Source: JANQLU01 sp964434955 (GTDB taxonomy: Bacteria; Planctomycetota; Planctomycetia; Pirellulales; Pirellulaceae). Taken from it: 29,456 nucleotides of DNA. The DNA is taken from contig CAYSXI010000047.1 in the NCBI GenBank assembly GCA_964434955.1, positions 1 to 29,456 on the forward strand, given 5' to 3'. Numbering within the stretch: the first letter of the stretch is position 1; each line of letters starts with the position of its first letter. Made by a program: the position numbers and the translations under genes. The notes beneath the pieces were generated by a model. It was not told the DNA's origin. It was given only the letters and a program-made list of their open reading frames with translations, and did no database searches. Shown one piece after another: positions 22,546 through 29,456 of this stretch.

Positions 22546-24242
22546 TGTTGAGTCTCGTCGGCAAAAAATTCTTCCAAACCGGAAATCAAACTTTCCAGTG
22601 TATATTGTTCCGGCAAAACTTGAATGGTCAGGCCCAGTTCATGTGCACGCTCTTGGGTTGTCGGACCAATACAAGCCATGACACAACGGTTCGAAATTTC
22701 TTTGGCGTCTTCAAACTGAGCCACGAAGCTATTAACCGCAGAAGGGCTGGCAAAAGTAATCACATCGACATTTTCTTTCACGATCGCGAGCGCTTCTTCA
22801 CGAATCGTGACCTGCTCCGTTCGATACACGGTAAAGGGAACCGCGTCGATATTTCGCGATACCAAAGCATTGGGCAGCTTATCTTCAAATTCCACCGGGC
22901 CGGGAATCAGCACGCGCTGCCCTGGTTCGGCCGGCAGTTCCAAGCCAAGTGTCGTGCCGTTGAATTGGCTCGGTACAAAATCCGCTTCCACGCCAGAACG
23001 CGTCAAAAACTCCGCCGTCTTCCCCCCAACACAGGCAACATTCACCGAGCGAGGAATGACTTCCGACCCGCATTTTTCCAGGATGAATCTCGCGCCATTC
23101 AGGCTGGTAAACGCAAGCCAATCCGATTTTTCCAATTCGGCGACCAACGAGTCCGCTCTCGAAGCGTCCATCAAATTGGTGAATCGGATAAGTGGGATCG
23201 GGATCGGGTTTGCACCGCGCTCGGCCAACATTCGACAAAACTTGCCCGATTGTCGTCCGCCGCGAGTCACCAAAATGTTCTTCCGGGCGAGCGGCATTCG
23301 GCAAACGGATTCAGCGTCCTCTCGGAAAAGCAAATCAAGCCCTTGATGCGCCTTCAACGCTTCAGAAACTTCTTGAACTAATCCGTCCGGGCCCAAAGAA
23401 TAACGTTCGACCGTGAGGGCCTGATGACCATTCGGAGAAACGATCCGCCCCACCAGACGACAGTTTTTTTCTTTGCTTTCTGCCCGACTTGCGAAAGGAA
23501 GCGAGCATCCCCCGCCAATCGCCGCAAGTAACTCCCGCTCCAAAGCAACTTCGCAGGCCTCATCCTCACTTCGCAGCGCCTCCAAAATTTCGCGAAGCGC
23601 TTTATTGTCGGAACGCAAAGTTGCGGCAATCATGCCCTGCCCAGGCGCAGGAATCATCTCCTCAAAAGAAAATGTGCTGGCGATTCGATCTTCCATCCCA
23701 ACTCGCAATACACCCGCCGCCGCCAACACGACTCCATCAACCATTTGCTGATCAACTTTATCAATGCGCGTTGGGACATTTCCTCGAATATCAACCACCT
23801 CGATGTCCGGGCGTAGCAACAGCAATTGCGAACGTCGTCGCGGACTGCTGGTTCCAATCCGCGCTCCCGCCGGCATTTCGGAAAACGGTGTCTTATCGCG
23901 CGAGATAAACACGTCGTTTGCGATCTCGCGTTCCAAAAGAGGAACCGTTGACAGTCCTTCGGTGGGATCGGTCGGCAAATCCTTGAGACTATGGACTGCC
24001 AAGTCGATTTCACCACTGAGAATGGCTTCGTCCAACTCTTGAGTAAACAGTCCTTTGCCGCCGATTTCAGGCAAGGGCTGATCCAGAATCTTGTCACCGC
24101 GTGTCGAGAATTCGACGACTTCACAGTTCACGGACGGGTGTTGCGCTTCAATCGCTTCCTTGACGGCGTGGGTCTGCCAAAGCGCAAGTTTCGATTTTCT
24201 TGTACCAAAACGCAGCGTCAGCCCGTCGTTGGATTCGGACAT
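22542..24242 (-). CDS. hemCD: porphobilinogen deaminase / uroporphyrinogen-III synthase fusion (HemC-HemD)
   Basis: One 566-aa ORF carries both activities. Residues 1-~315 are HemC: FGTRKSKLALWQT, HSLKDLP with catalytic Asp88, GTSSPRRRSQLL, VDIRGNVPTRI, and IGGGCSLPF with Cys246 binding the dipyrromethane cofactor. Residues ~320-566 are HemD: KNILVTRGGRQSGKF, LAFTSLNGARF, a central linker, VDVITFASPSAVNSF and CIGPTTQERAHELGL, the variable but recognisable uroporphyrinogen-III synthase pattern. The fusion would pass unstable hydroxymethylbilane directly to the cyclising domain. ATG 24242 shares its A with the hemA stop (TGATG). A TTG at 24245 is the alternative start. The junction has no internal stop or frameshift visible. 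Confidence 0.95.
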   Translation of the reverse strand: MSESNDGLTLRFGTRKSKLALWQTHAVKEAIEAQHPSVNCEVVEFSTRGDKILDQPLPEIGGKGLFTQELDEAILSGEIDLAVHSLKDLPTDPTEGLSTVPLLEREIANDVFISRDKTPFSEMPAGARIGTSSPRRRSQLLLLRPDIEVVDIRGNVPTRIDKVDQQMVDGVVLAAAGVLRVGMEDRIASTFSFEEMIPAPGQGMIAATLRSDNKALREILEALRSEDEACEVALERELLAAIGGGCSLPFASRAESKEKNCRLVGRIVSPNGHQALTVERYSLGPDGLVQEVSEALKAHQGLDLLFREDAESVCRMPLARKNILVTRGGRQSGKFCRMLAERGANPIPIPLIRFTNLMDASRADSLVAELEKSDWLAFTSLNGARFILEKCGSEVIPRSVNVACVGGKTAEFLTRSGVEADFVPSQFNGTTLGLELPAEPGQRVLIPGPVEFEDKLPNALVSRNIDAVPFTVYRTEQVTIREEALAIVKENVDVITFASPSAVNSFVAQFEDAKEISNRCVMACIGPTTQERAHELGLTIQVLPEQYTLESLISGLEEFFADETQH

Positions 24243-25672
24243 CAATCAGCGAACCTCTTTTGATCCGCCAGGACCTCGGTTGAATTCAGGAGCCTCGCCG
24301 AATCTGGCCCTTCTTTGAATGCAGATGTTCCTGATTCTGGAGCTGTTGCGGCTTGCTCGTTCGCTGGCTCGTTCGCTGGCTCGATGGTGAGTTTGAACAA
24401 GTCTCGGACCGCATCGGCGTGGCCGATACCCTCGCGAGTACCATGAAGTTCTCGAAGCTGCACCGTCGGGTCATGCAATATCTTCTTTGTGAGCGAATTC
24501 GAAAATCTTGAAATGATTTCCAATTGTTCTGAAGACAACTCCGGCAACAGTTTCTTCAATCGTTTTAATTCTTGATCGCGAATCTCATCCGTCTTCTTTC
24601 GCAAATCTGAAATGATCGATTCCACGCCGATGCTGCGAAGCCAACGAAGAAATCCATCTAGCTCTTGTTCGATAAGCGATTCCACTTGCGGAATTTCGTT
24701 CTCGCGCAATTGGGCCGATTGCCCCGTGACCATGTGAAGGTCATCGATGTCACAGCGTTCTACGTTTTCAATTTCTTGAACGTCGGCTGCCACATCGCGA
24801 GGAACCGCGATGTCGAGAATGAACATTGGCTTGCCACCACGCACATCCATCGCCATTTGAACCATTTTCTTTTCGATCAACGTATGCGGTGCACCCGTCG
24901 AACTGATCAGCACGTCTGCCTTGGGAAGAATATGAGGCATCTGCTCAAAAACGAATGCCTCTCCACCATGCTTTTCGGCCAGCTGCTTTCCGGCTTCCAG
25001 CGTTCGATTGACGACAAGAAGTTCACTGACTCCCAGTTGTCGCAGCTGGTGGATGGCCAGATCGGCCATCTCGCCGGCGCCGAGAACGACGACCGTTTTA
25101 TTTTCCAGGGAACCCAAACACTTCTGAGCGGTATTCACGGCAACCGTGGAGACATTCAAAGAGTTCTGGGCAATTCCCGTTTCGTGGCGGGCTCGTCGAC
25201 CGGATTTGATGGCCGTTTGAAATAGTTGTTGAAGAACCGTCCCCGCCGAGTTCATGATCAGACCCATGCGAAGCGCGTCACCTACCTGGCCCAGAATCTG
25301 CGGCTCGCCGAGAACAAGCGATTCCAGCCCACAGGTAACTCGGCAAAGATGTTTGGCCGATTCGGTCCCCAAATACCAGCGAGCGTTTTCGGACAATTCA
25401 GTTACGGCAATGCCCCTTGCAGCCGAAACAAAACTCAACAGCTCATTCTTGACCGCCGAAAAATCCAATTCCTGTTCGAGATTCGTGAAGGCGTAGACTT
25501 CCGTTCGATTGCAGGTCGACAAAACCATGAACTCGAGGAGCCAAGAAGGTTGATCGCTTCCACAGCGAAACCGTGCACATGCGTTGGCTAGCGCATCCTG
25601 ATCAAAATGCACACGCTCGCGAAACGCGATGGGAACATGCTGATGTGAATAACTGAGACAAATCAGGCTCAT
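24242..25672 (-). CDS. hemA: glutamyl-tRNA reductase
   Basis: The protein has 476 aa and reduces glutamyl-tRNA with NADPH to glutamate-1-semialdehyde, the committed step of the C5 pathway. The catalytic Cys54 lies in MVLSTCNRTEVY. GLESLVLGEPQILGQV is the family signature, VVLGAGEMADLAIHQL the NADPH-binding loop, and LDIAVPRDV precedes the dimerisation helices. ATG 25672 has AGGA 4 nt upstream. The last ~55 residues are an extension with an EPANEPANE repeat and low complexity that is not part of the usual domain. It is the first gene of the operon and divergent from hemH, so it is likely the point of control. Confidence 0.97.
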   Translation of the reverse strand: MSLICLSYSHQHVPIAFRERVHFDQDALANACARFRCGSDQPSWLLEFMVLSTCNRTEVYAFTNLEQELDFSAVKNELLSFVSAARGIAVTELSENARWYLGTESAKHLCRVTCGLESLVLGEPQILGQVGDALRMGLIMNSAGTVLQQLFQTAIKSGRRARHETGIAQNSLNVSTVAVNTAQKCLGSLENKTVVVLGAGEMADLAIHQLRQLGVSELLVVNRTLEAGKQLAEKHGGEAFVFEQMPHILPKADVLISSTGAPHTLIEKKMVQMAMDVRGGKPMFILDIAVPRDVAADVQEIENVERCDIDDLHMVTGQSAQLRENEIPQVESLIEQELDGFLRWLRSIGVESIISDLRKKTDEIRDQELKRLKKLLPELSSEQLEIISRFSNSLTKKILHDPTVQLRELHGTREGIGHADAVRDLFKLTIEPANEPANEQAATAPESGTSAFKEGPDSARLLNSTEVLADQKRFAD

Positions 25673-25911
25673 TGATTCCTGTCAATTCTACTCGTTGCCT
25701 GGACCTGTTTTCGCCGGTTAGCACCGTTGGGTTTGTGACGTTTCCTAGGACAAATGAGTCAATCGGCGATTTCAGAACGTCCTTGGATGTGTAAAAACTT
25801 ATTATAGCGAAAATGATATTTGGTTCACCGCGACTTTTTGACGCAGTCGACCGTGTTTCCAGATATAAACGTTAGGTTTCTAAGAATAGAACGTTTTGCC
25901 GGCGATATTTG
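25673..25911. promoter_or_regulatory. divergent hemA/hemH intergenic region
   Basis: These 239 bp separate the minus-strand heme operon from hemH, which suits shared regulation of the whole pathway. The plus side has TTGACG (25838-25843) and TATAAA (25864-25869) with a 20-bp spacer, too long for a standard promoter. I see no clear operator palindrome. Confidence 0.45.
25801..25806 (-). promoter_or_regulatory. candidate -10 box for the heme operon
   Basis: The minus strand reads a perfect TATAAT here, about 130 nt upstream of the hemA ATG, within an AT-rich stretch. No good -35 hexamer is found 16-18 nt further upstream, so this is only a candidate. Confidence 0.35.
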
Positions 25912-26925
25912 ATGCAAAAAACGCACAAGAATTTTGAAAGTCTCCTGATTGTCTCCTTTGGGGGGCCTGAGAAAAAAGAGGACGTTATTCCTTTCCTTGA
26001 AAACGTTTTGCGAGGGAAAAATGTCCCTCGTGCGCGGTTGGAGGAAGTTGCGGAACACTACTACCACTTTGACGGATTCTCGCCAATCAACCGGCAAGTA
26101 CTCGAACTGAAGCAGGCGATCGAATCGGAGCTTCGCGAGCACGACATCAATCTACCCGTTTTCGTCGGCAATCGTAATTGGCACCCTTTTTTAAGCGACA
26201 CGGTCGCGGAAATGAAAAAGCAAGGCATCCAACGTTCGTTGGCCTTTTTTACGTCGGCCTACAGTTGCTACTCGGGTTGCCGACAGTATCGCGAGAACAT
26301 CGCGGATGCTCAGGCTCATACCGGGGAAGGCGCGCCCGTCATTCAAAAACTTCGGATGTTTTACAACCATCCTTTGTACATTCAGGCCTCTGTGAGTCGC
26401 GTGAGAGATGCGATTGAAGAATTGCAATTGGATTCGGACGCTCCGTTGACCTTGTTATTTTCCGCACACAGCATTCCGATTTCGATGGCCGACAATTGCA
26501 ATTATGTGAATCAGCTGACCGAAACGTCCCGGCTCGTCGCCGAGCACTTTCCCCAAGCCAACTGGGAATTGGTGTTCCAAAGTCGAAGCGGTCCGCCGCA
26601 TCAACCCTGGCTTGAACCGGACGTCTGCGATCGAATTGAAGAATTGGGACAAGAAGGAACCAAGAACATTGTCATCATGCCGGTTGGCTTTTTGTCCGAT
26701 CACATGGAAGTCTTGTTCGATCTCGACACGGAAGCCCAGGAAGCCAGCGAAGAAGCGGGGATCAAGATGGCTCGAGCGAAAACCGTCGGCACACATCCGG
26801 ATTTCATCTCGATGATTCGCATGTTGATTCAGGAGCGTACCGAAGGCGCTGAAAAACAACACGTGGGCGAACTCCCCTGCCCTTACGACGTCTGCCCGGA
26901 GAACTGCTGCCTTTCCGGGCGCTGA
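25912..26925 (+). CDS. hemH: ferrochelatase, actinobacterial/CpfC-like
   Basis: The protein has 337 aa and inserts ferrous iron into a porphyrin; in this context that is probably coproporphyrin III. ATG 25912 is chosen over TTG 25909. The N-terminus LLIVSFGGPEKKEDV, then FLENVLRGKNVP and HYYHFDGFSPIN, closely recalls actinobacterial enzymes. The catalytic His186 is in FSAHSIP and Glu266 in DHMEVLFDLD. Cys119 and Cys123 (SCYSGC) and a C-terminal set Cys323, 328, 332 and 333 (CPYDVCPENCC) could hold a [2Fe-2S] cluster, as in some bacterial ferrochelatases. It is transcribed divergently from the rest of the pathway. Confidence 0.95.
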   Translation: MQKTHKNFESLLIVSFGGPEKKEDVIPFLENVLRGKNVPRARLEEVAEHYYHFDGFSPINRQVLELKQAIESELREHDINLPVFVGNRNWHPFLSDTVAEMKKQGIQRSLAFFTSAYSCYSGCRQYRENIADAQAHTGEGAPVIQKLRMFYNHPLYIQASVSRVRDAIEELQLDSDAPLTLLFSAHSIPISMADNCNYVNQLTETSRLVAEHFPQANWELVFQSRSGPPHQPWLEPDVCDRIEELGQEGTKNIVIMPVGFLSDHMEVLFDLDTEAQEASEEAGIKMARAKTVGTHPDFISMIRMLIQERTEGAEKQHVGELPCPYDVCPENCCLSGR

Positions 26926-27055
26926 TCCTTGGCCTGCGGTCGCGGCAACTTGTTCAATCGAGTCGATTTTGTGGGCTGGCATTCACAGCCGGCATTTCCG
27001 ACAATGGAATGAATTCGAACTCGACCGACAAGTCCACCCAATACGCAGGTTTTCA

Positions 27056-28363
27056 ATGAGAATCCGGCTCTCCACCCTCCTGCTACTCGCAGCTTGCTTG
27101 CTCCTTTCATCGTCCTCAATCGCTGACGAAAACTGGACCTCTTTCCAAAATGGAGGTTCCAATTCCAGCAAAAGCCAGAAAGCACCGACAGATCTGTCAT
27201 CGAAAAGCTTAAATTGGAAATTTGAGATCGCCGGCTACGGCCAGTCGTCTCCGGTCGTTTTTGGAGATCGAATTTTCCTCACTTCGGTTTCCGGAGGCGA
27301 AAAGGAAAACCTGCATGTCTTCGCTGTCGACCGAAGTACGGGCAAACAGCTGTGGACGAAACAGTTCAAGAACAGCACTCCAGAAAAAAGTTCGACCTAC
27401 ATCTCTCGAGCAGCACCTTCTCCGGTATGTGACGAGAACGGTGTCATTACTTTTTTTGAAGGCGGAAACCTAATCGCCCTGTCCAACGATGGAAACATCC
27501 GATGGCAACTGGATCTGGTCAAAGAATACGGTGAAATCAAGGCCCGCCATGGCTTGGCTTCCTCGATCACGCATGATGCAAATCGAGTTTATGTCTGGAT
27601 CGAAAGGCAAACCGATCCCTATTTGCTTAGCATAAACAAGGCCGATGGCAAAACCGTTTGGAAGTCCAAGGGAGTCGGCTCCACGACATGGAGCAGTTTG
27701 AGATTTGCCGAGGTGGAAGGCAAGCAACACCTCGTCGCAAGTGCGAGCGGTAAGATTGCCGGCTACGATCCAGAGACTGGCAAACAGCTGTGGACTTTCG
27801 ATGACTTGGCAAACAACACCACCCCCACTCCAATGCCACTCGGAAACAACCGACTGCTTGTTGGGGCTTCGACCGGCCGTGGCACCACGACAAAACCAGT
27901 CCCTTCAAACGGCGTCGTGGAAATTGTCAAGAAAGATGACACATTCTCCGTCAAATGGCTCTGGCGATCGAAAGGCTCAACCTGTTCGTTTGGGTCTCCG
28001 GTCGCATTCGATGGGCGCGCCTACTTTGTCAATCGCGTAGGTGCCGTCTTCTGCCATGACCTGGAAACCGGCAAAGAGATTTTTACTTCTCGTTCACCGA
28101 GCGGCAGCATCTGGGCAACGCCCATTGAAGCGGGCGAAAACATTTTCCTTTTTGGAAAAGATGGCCGTGTCGCCGTCATCAAGAAATCGAATCAATTTGA
28201 TCTGGTCACCAAGACTGAACTCTGGAAACCAACGCCCCGAGCAGCCGGCGGCAATGGTGCGCCTGCCGCCGGGAAAGTTCTCTACGCTGCGGCACTTGTC
28301 GATGGGCAACTTTTGATTCGAAATGGCAGCGAGCTTTTCTCGTTTCAAGAATCGAAAAATTAG
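27056..28363 (+). CDS. secreted PQQ-type beta-propeller repeat protein
   Basis: The protein has 435 aa. ATG 27056 begins a signal peptide (MRIRLSTLLLLAACLLLSSS, then SIADENW). LAAC could be read as a lipobox but sits very close to the start, so signal peptidase I cleavage after SIA is likelier. The mature protein contains at least four propeller-blade motifs with the G-x-x-x-W pattern: RSTGKQLWTKQF, DGNIRWQLDL, KADGKTVWKSKG and PETGKQLWTFDD, plus a degenerate LETGKEIFTS. This is the BamB/quinoprotein dehydrogenase-like fold. No PQQ-dehydrogenase catalytic residues were recognised, so a binding or scaffold role in the periplasm is as likely as redox activity. Such proteins are abundant in planctomycetes. 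It lies 130 bp after hemH and 30 bp before the phosphorylase. Confidence 0.88.
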   Translation: MRIRLSTLLLLAACLLLSSSSIADENWTSFQNGGSNSSKSQKAPTDLSSKSLNWKFEIAGYGQSSPVVFGDRIFLTSVSGGEKENLHVFAVDRSTGKQLWTKQFKNSTPEKSSTYISRAAPSPVCDENGVITFFEGGNLIALSNDGNIRWQLDLVKEYGEIKARHGLASSITHDANRVYVWIERQTDPYLLSINKADGKTVWKSKGVGSTTWSSLRFAEVEGKQHLVASASGKIAGYDPETGKQLWTFDDLANNTTPTPMPLGNNRLLVGASTGRGTTTKPVPSNGVVEIVKKDDTFSVKWLWRSKGSTCSFGSPVAFDGRAYFVNRVGAVFCHDLETGKEIFTSRSPSGSIWATPIEAGENIFLFGKDGRVAVIKKSNQFDLVTKTELWKPTPRAAGGNGAPAAGKVLYAAALVDGQLLIRNGSELFSFQESKN

Positions 28364-28382
28364 GATTGGTTGTCACGGCAAC

Positions 28383-28389
28383 GGAAGGA
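28383..28389 (+). promoter_or_regulatory. ribosome binding site deciding a TTG start
   Basis: GGAAGGA lies 4 nt before TTG 28394. No ATG or GTG in frame sits at a suitable distance upstream of the conserved N-terminus, so this purine run supports TTG as the start codon. Confidence 0.6.
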
Positions 28390-28393
28390 CACT

Positions 28394-29456
28394 TTGAACG
28401 TCGCGAATATCATCGAGTCGAAACGCGAAGGCAAAGAACTGTCGACCGATGAGATTGTCTTTCTCGTTGACGGTTTCGCAGCCGACCGTATCCCCAAATA
28501 CCAAATGGCCGCTTGGGCCATGGCCGTTTTCTTTCGCGGCATGACCTTTCGCGAAATCATCGACCTCACCCAGGCCATGCGTGACAGCGGAACAACCATG
28601 GCTTGGGAGGATGATGTTCCCAAAGTCGATAAGCACTCGACCGGCGGCGTCGGTGACAAAATCTCGATTCCGCTGGCTCCGGCACTCGCTTGTTGCGGCG
28701 TTCATGTGCCAATGATATCCGGGCGTGGGCTGGGCCCTACCGGAGGAACCCTCGATAAGCTTGAGTCAATCAAAAACTTTCGTTGCGATTTATCGCTTCT
28801 GGAATTTCAAAAACTGACACGGGAGGTTGGATGCGTTATCTCAGGTGCAACCGAGGAGATCGCCCCCGCAGACAAAAAACTTTATGCCCTACGGGATGTC
28901 ACCGCGACCGTGCCTGCGATCCCACTCATTACCGCAAGCATCCTCAGCAAGAAACTCGCGGAAGGACTCGATGCGCTCGTCCTGGATGTCAAGTTTGGTT
29001 CGGGCGCATTCATGAAAACCCAGGCGGAAGCGACTGCTCTCGCCAAGATGCTCGTCCGTGTTGCCAATGAACTCGGTACCAAGACATCTGCGCTTTTGAC
29101 CGACATGAACCAGCCGATCGGCAGTTTTGTTGGAAACTCCCTCGAAATTCTGGAGTCCATTCAGCTGCTTCAAGGTGAGGGCCCGGCGGATTCACGAGAC
29201 TTGGTACTGGCACTCGGCGCTCAAGTCCTGGTTACCGTTGGCAAACACGACTCGATCGCCGAAGCCAGAATGAGTTTGGAACACGCCATTGAGTCCGGGC
29301 AGGCCTATCAAAAGTTCCTGGACATGGTTTCGGCTCAAGGTGGCGATATCTCGTCCATGGCTGCACCCACTCGCACTTGCGATCTGGTATCGGATTCTGC
29401 TGGCTACCTTGCCACAGTCGATTGCGAAATGCTGGGACGGGCAATCATCGAAATGG
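28394..29456 (+). CDS. deoA: thymidine/pyrimidine-nucleoside phosphorylase, 3' end outside window
   Basis: 354 codons are visible from TTG 28394; the frame stays open to the right edge. The enzyme splits thymidine (or uridine) with phosphate into base and (deoxy)ribose-1-phosphate for salvage. The N-terminus reads NVANIIESKREGKELSTDEI. The phosphate-binding loop is KHSTGGVGDK (80-89). The family signature is SGRGLGPTGGTLDKLE (109-124). Arg167, Ser182 and Lys186 have the 15- and 4-residue spacing of the E. coli DeoA base-binding residues Arg171, Ser186 and Lys190. Whether it is a strict thymidine phosphorylase or a broader pyrimidine-nucleoside phosphorylase cannot be told from this part. Anthranilate phosphoribosyltransferase, the fold relative, is excluded by the signature. 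Confidence 0.95.
   Translation, partial: MNVANIIESKREGKELSTDEIVFLVDGFAADRIPKYQMAAWAMAVFFRGMTFREIIDLTQAMRDSGTTMAWEDDVPKVDKHSTGGVGDKISIPLAPALACCGVHVPMISGRGLGPTGGTLDKLESIKNFRCDLSLLEFQKLTREVGCVISGATEEIAPADKKLYALRDVTATVPAIPLITASILSKKLAEGLDALVLDVKFGSGAFMKTQAEATALAKMLVRVANELGTKTSALLTDMNQPIGSFVGNSLEILESIQLLQGEGPADSRDLVLALGAQVLVTVGKHDSIAEARMSLEHAIESGQAYQKFLDMVSAQGGDISSMAAPTRTCDLVSDSAGYLATVDCEMLGRAIIEM

Noticed and set aside
25838..25869. TTGACG and TATAAA as a hemH promoter
   Set aside because: The 20-bp spacer is outside the usual 16-18 bp. Kept only as a remark in the intergenic entry.
28783..29070. Small plus-strand ORF starting at 28783
   Set aside because: It is out of frame within the phosphorylase gene, whose frame is continuous from 28394 to the window edge and carries the full family signature.

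Overview
The window looks like a chromosomal segment from a planctomycete, probably a Pirellulales/Rhodopirellula-like bacterium. The grounds are several secreted formylglycine-type sulfatases, an ECF sigma factor of the long planctomycete type followed by a zinc-ribbon Ser/Thr kinase, a secreted PQQ-repeat protein, and a dispersed repeat (core CACTCGCTTGCGCTTCGTGC) whose chance translations (LALRAC, LACASC) I recall from planctomycete annotations. This is inference from gene content. No rRNA or other taxonomic marker is present.

Layout. 1-224 is the 3' end of kdsA (KDO-8-phosphate synthase). 477-2360 is a large lipoprotein with a degenerate transglutaminase-like core. 2.5-10.6 kb is an exported-enzyme island: two overlapping sulfatases (2529-4214 and 4207-5577), a convergent secreted transglutaminase-like protein with calcium-type DxDxDG repeats (5824-7452), a sulfamidase-like sulfatase (7657-9180) and a secreted alpha/beta hydrolase (9177-10568) whose stop codon lies in the same CTAG as the sulfatase stop. 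10.6-11.5 kb is gene-free and full of repeats. 11.5-13.7 kb is one long acyl-CoA dehydrogenase gene on the minus strand. 13.95-16.34 kb holds the sigma factor and membrane kinase. 16.34-16.92 kb is a second gene-free repeat cluster.

16.9-26.9 kb encodes a complete set of enzymes from glutamyl-tRNA to heme. On the minus strand, in transcription order, are hemA, a hemC-hemD fusion, hemB, hemQ, hemE, hemG/hemY and hemL. Four of the junctions overlap (TGATG, TTGA, ATGA and 8 nt). The divergent gene hemH lies on the plus strand. HemQ, a HemY-type oxidase and an actinobacterial-looking ferrochelatase, with no hemF or hemN in the cluster, point to the coproporphyrin-dependent route of heme synthesis. 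A 39-base run of N (18175-18213) removes the start of hemL.

27.06-28.36 kb is a secreted PQQ-type beta-propeller protein. 28.39 kb to the window end is a pyrimidine-nucleoside (thymidine) phosphorylase that starts at TTG and runs off the edge. I found no tRNA, rRNA, CRISPR array, transposase or integrase. The strongest candidates for something under-described are the compact heme locus with its fusion and coupling, and the two repeat clusters.
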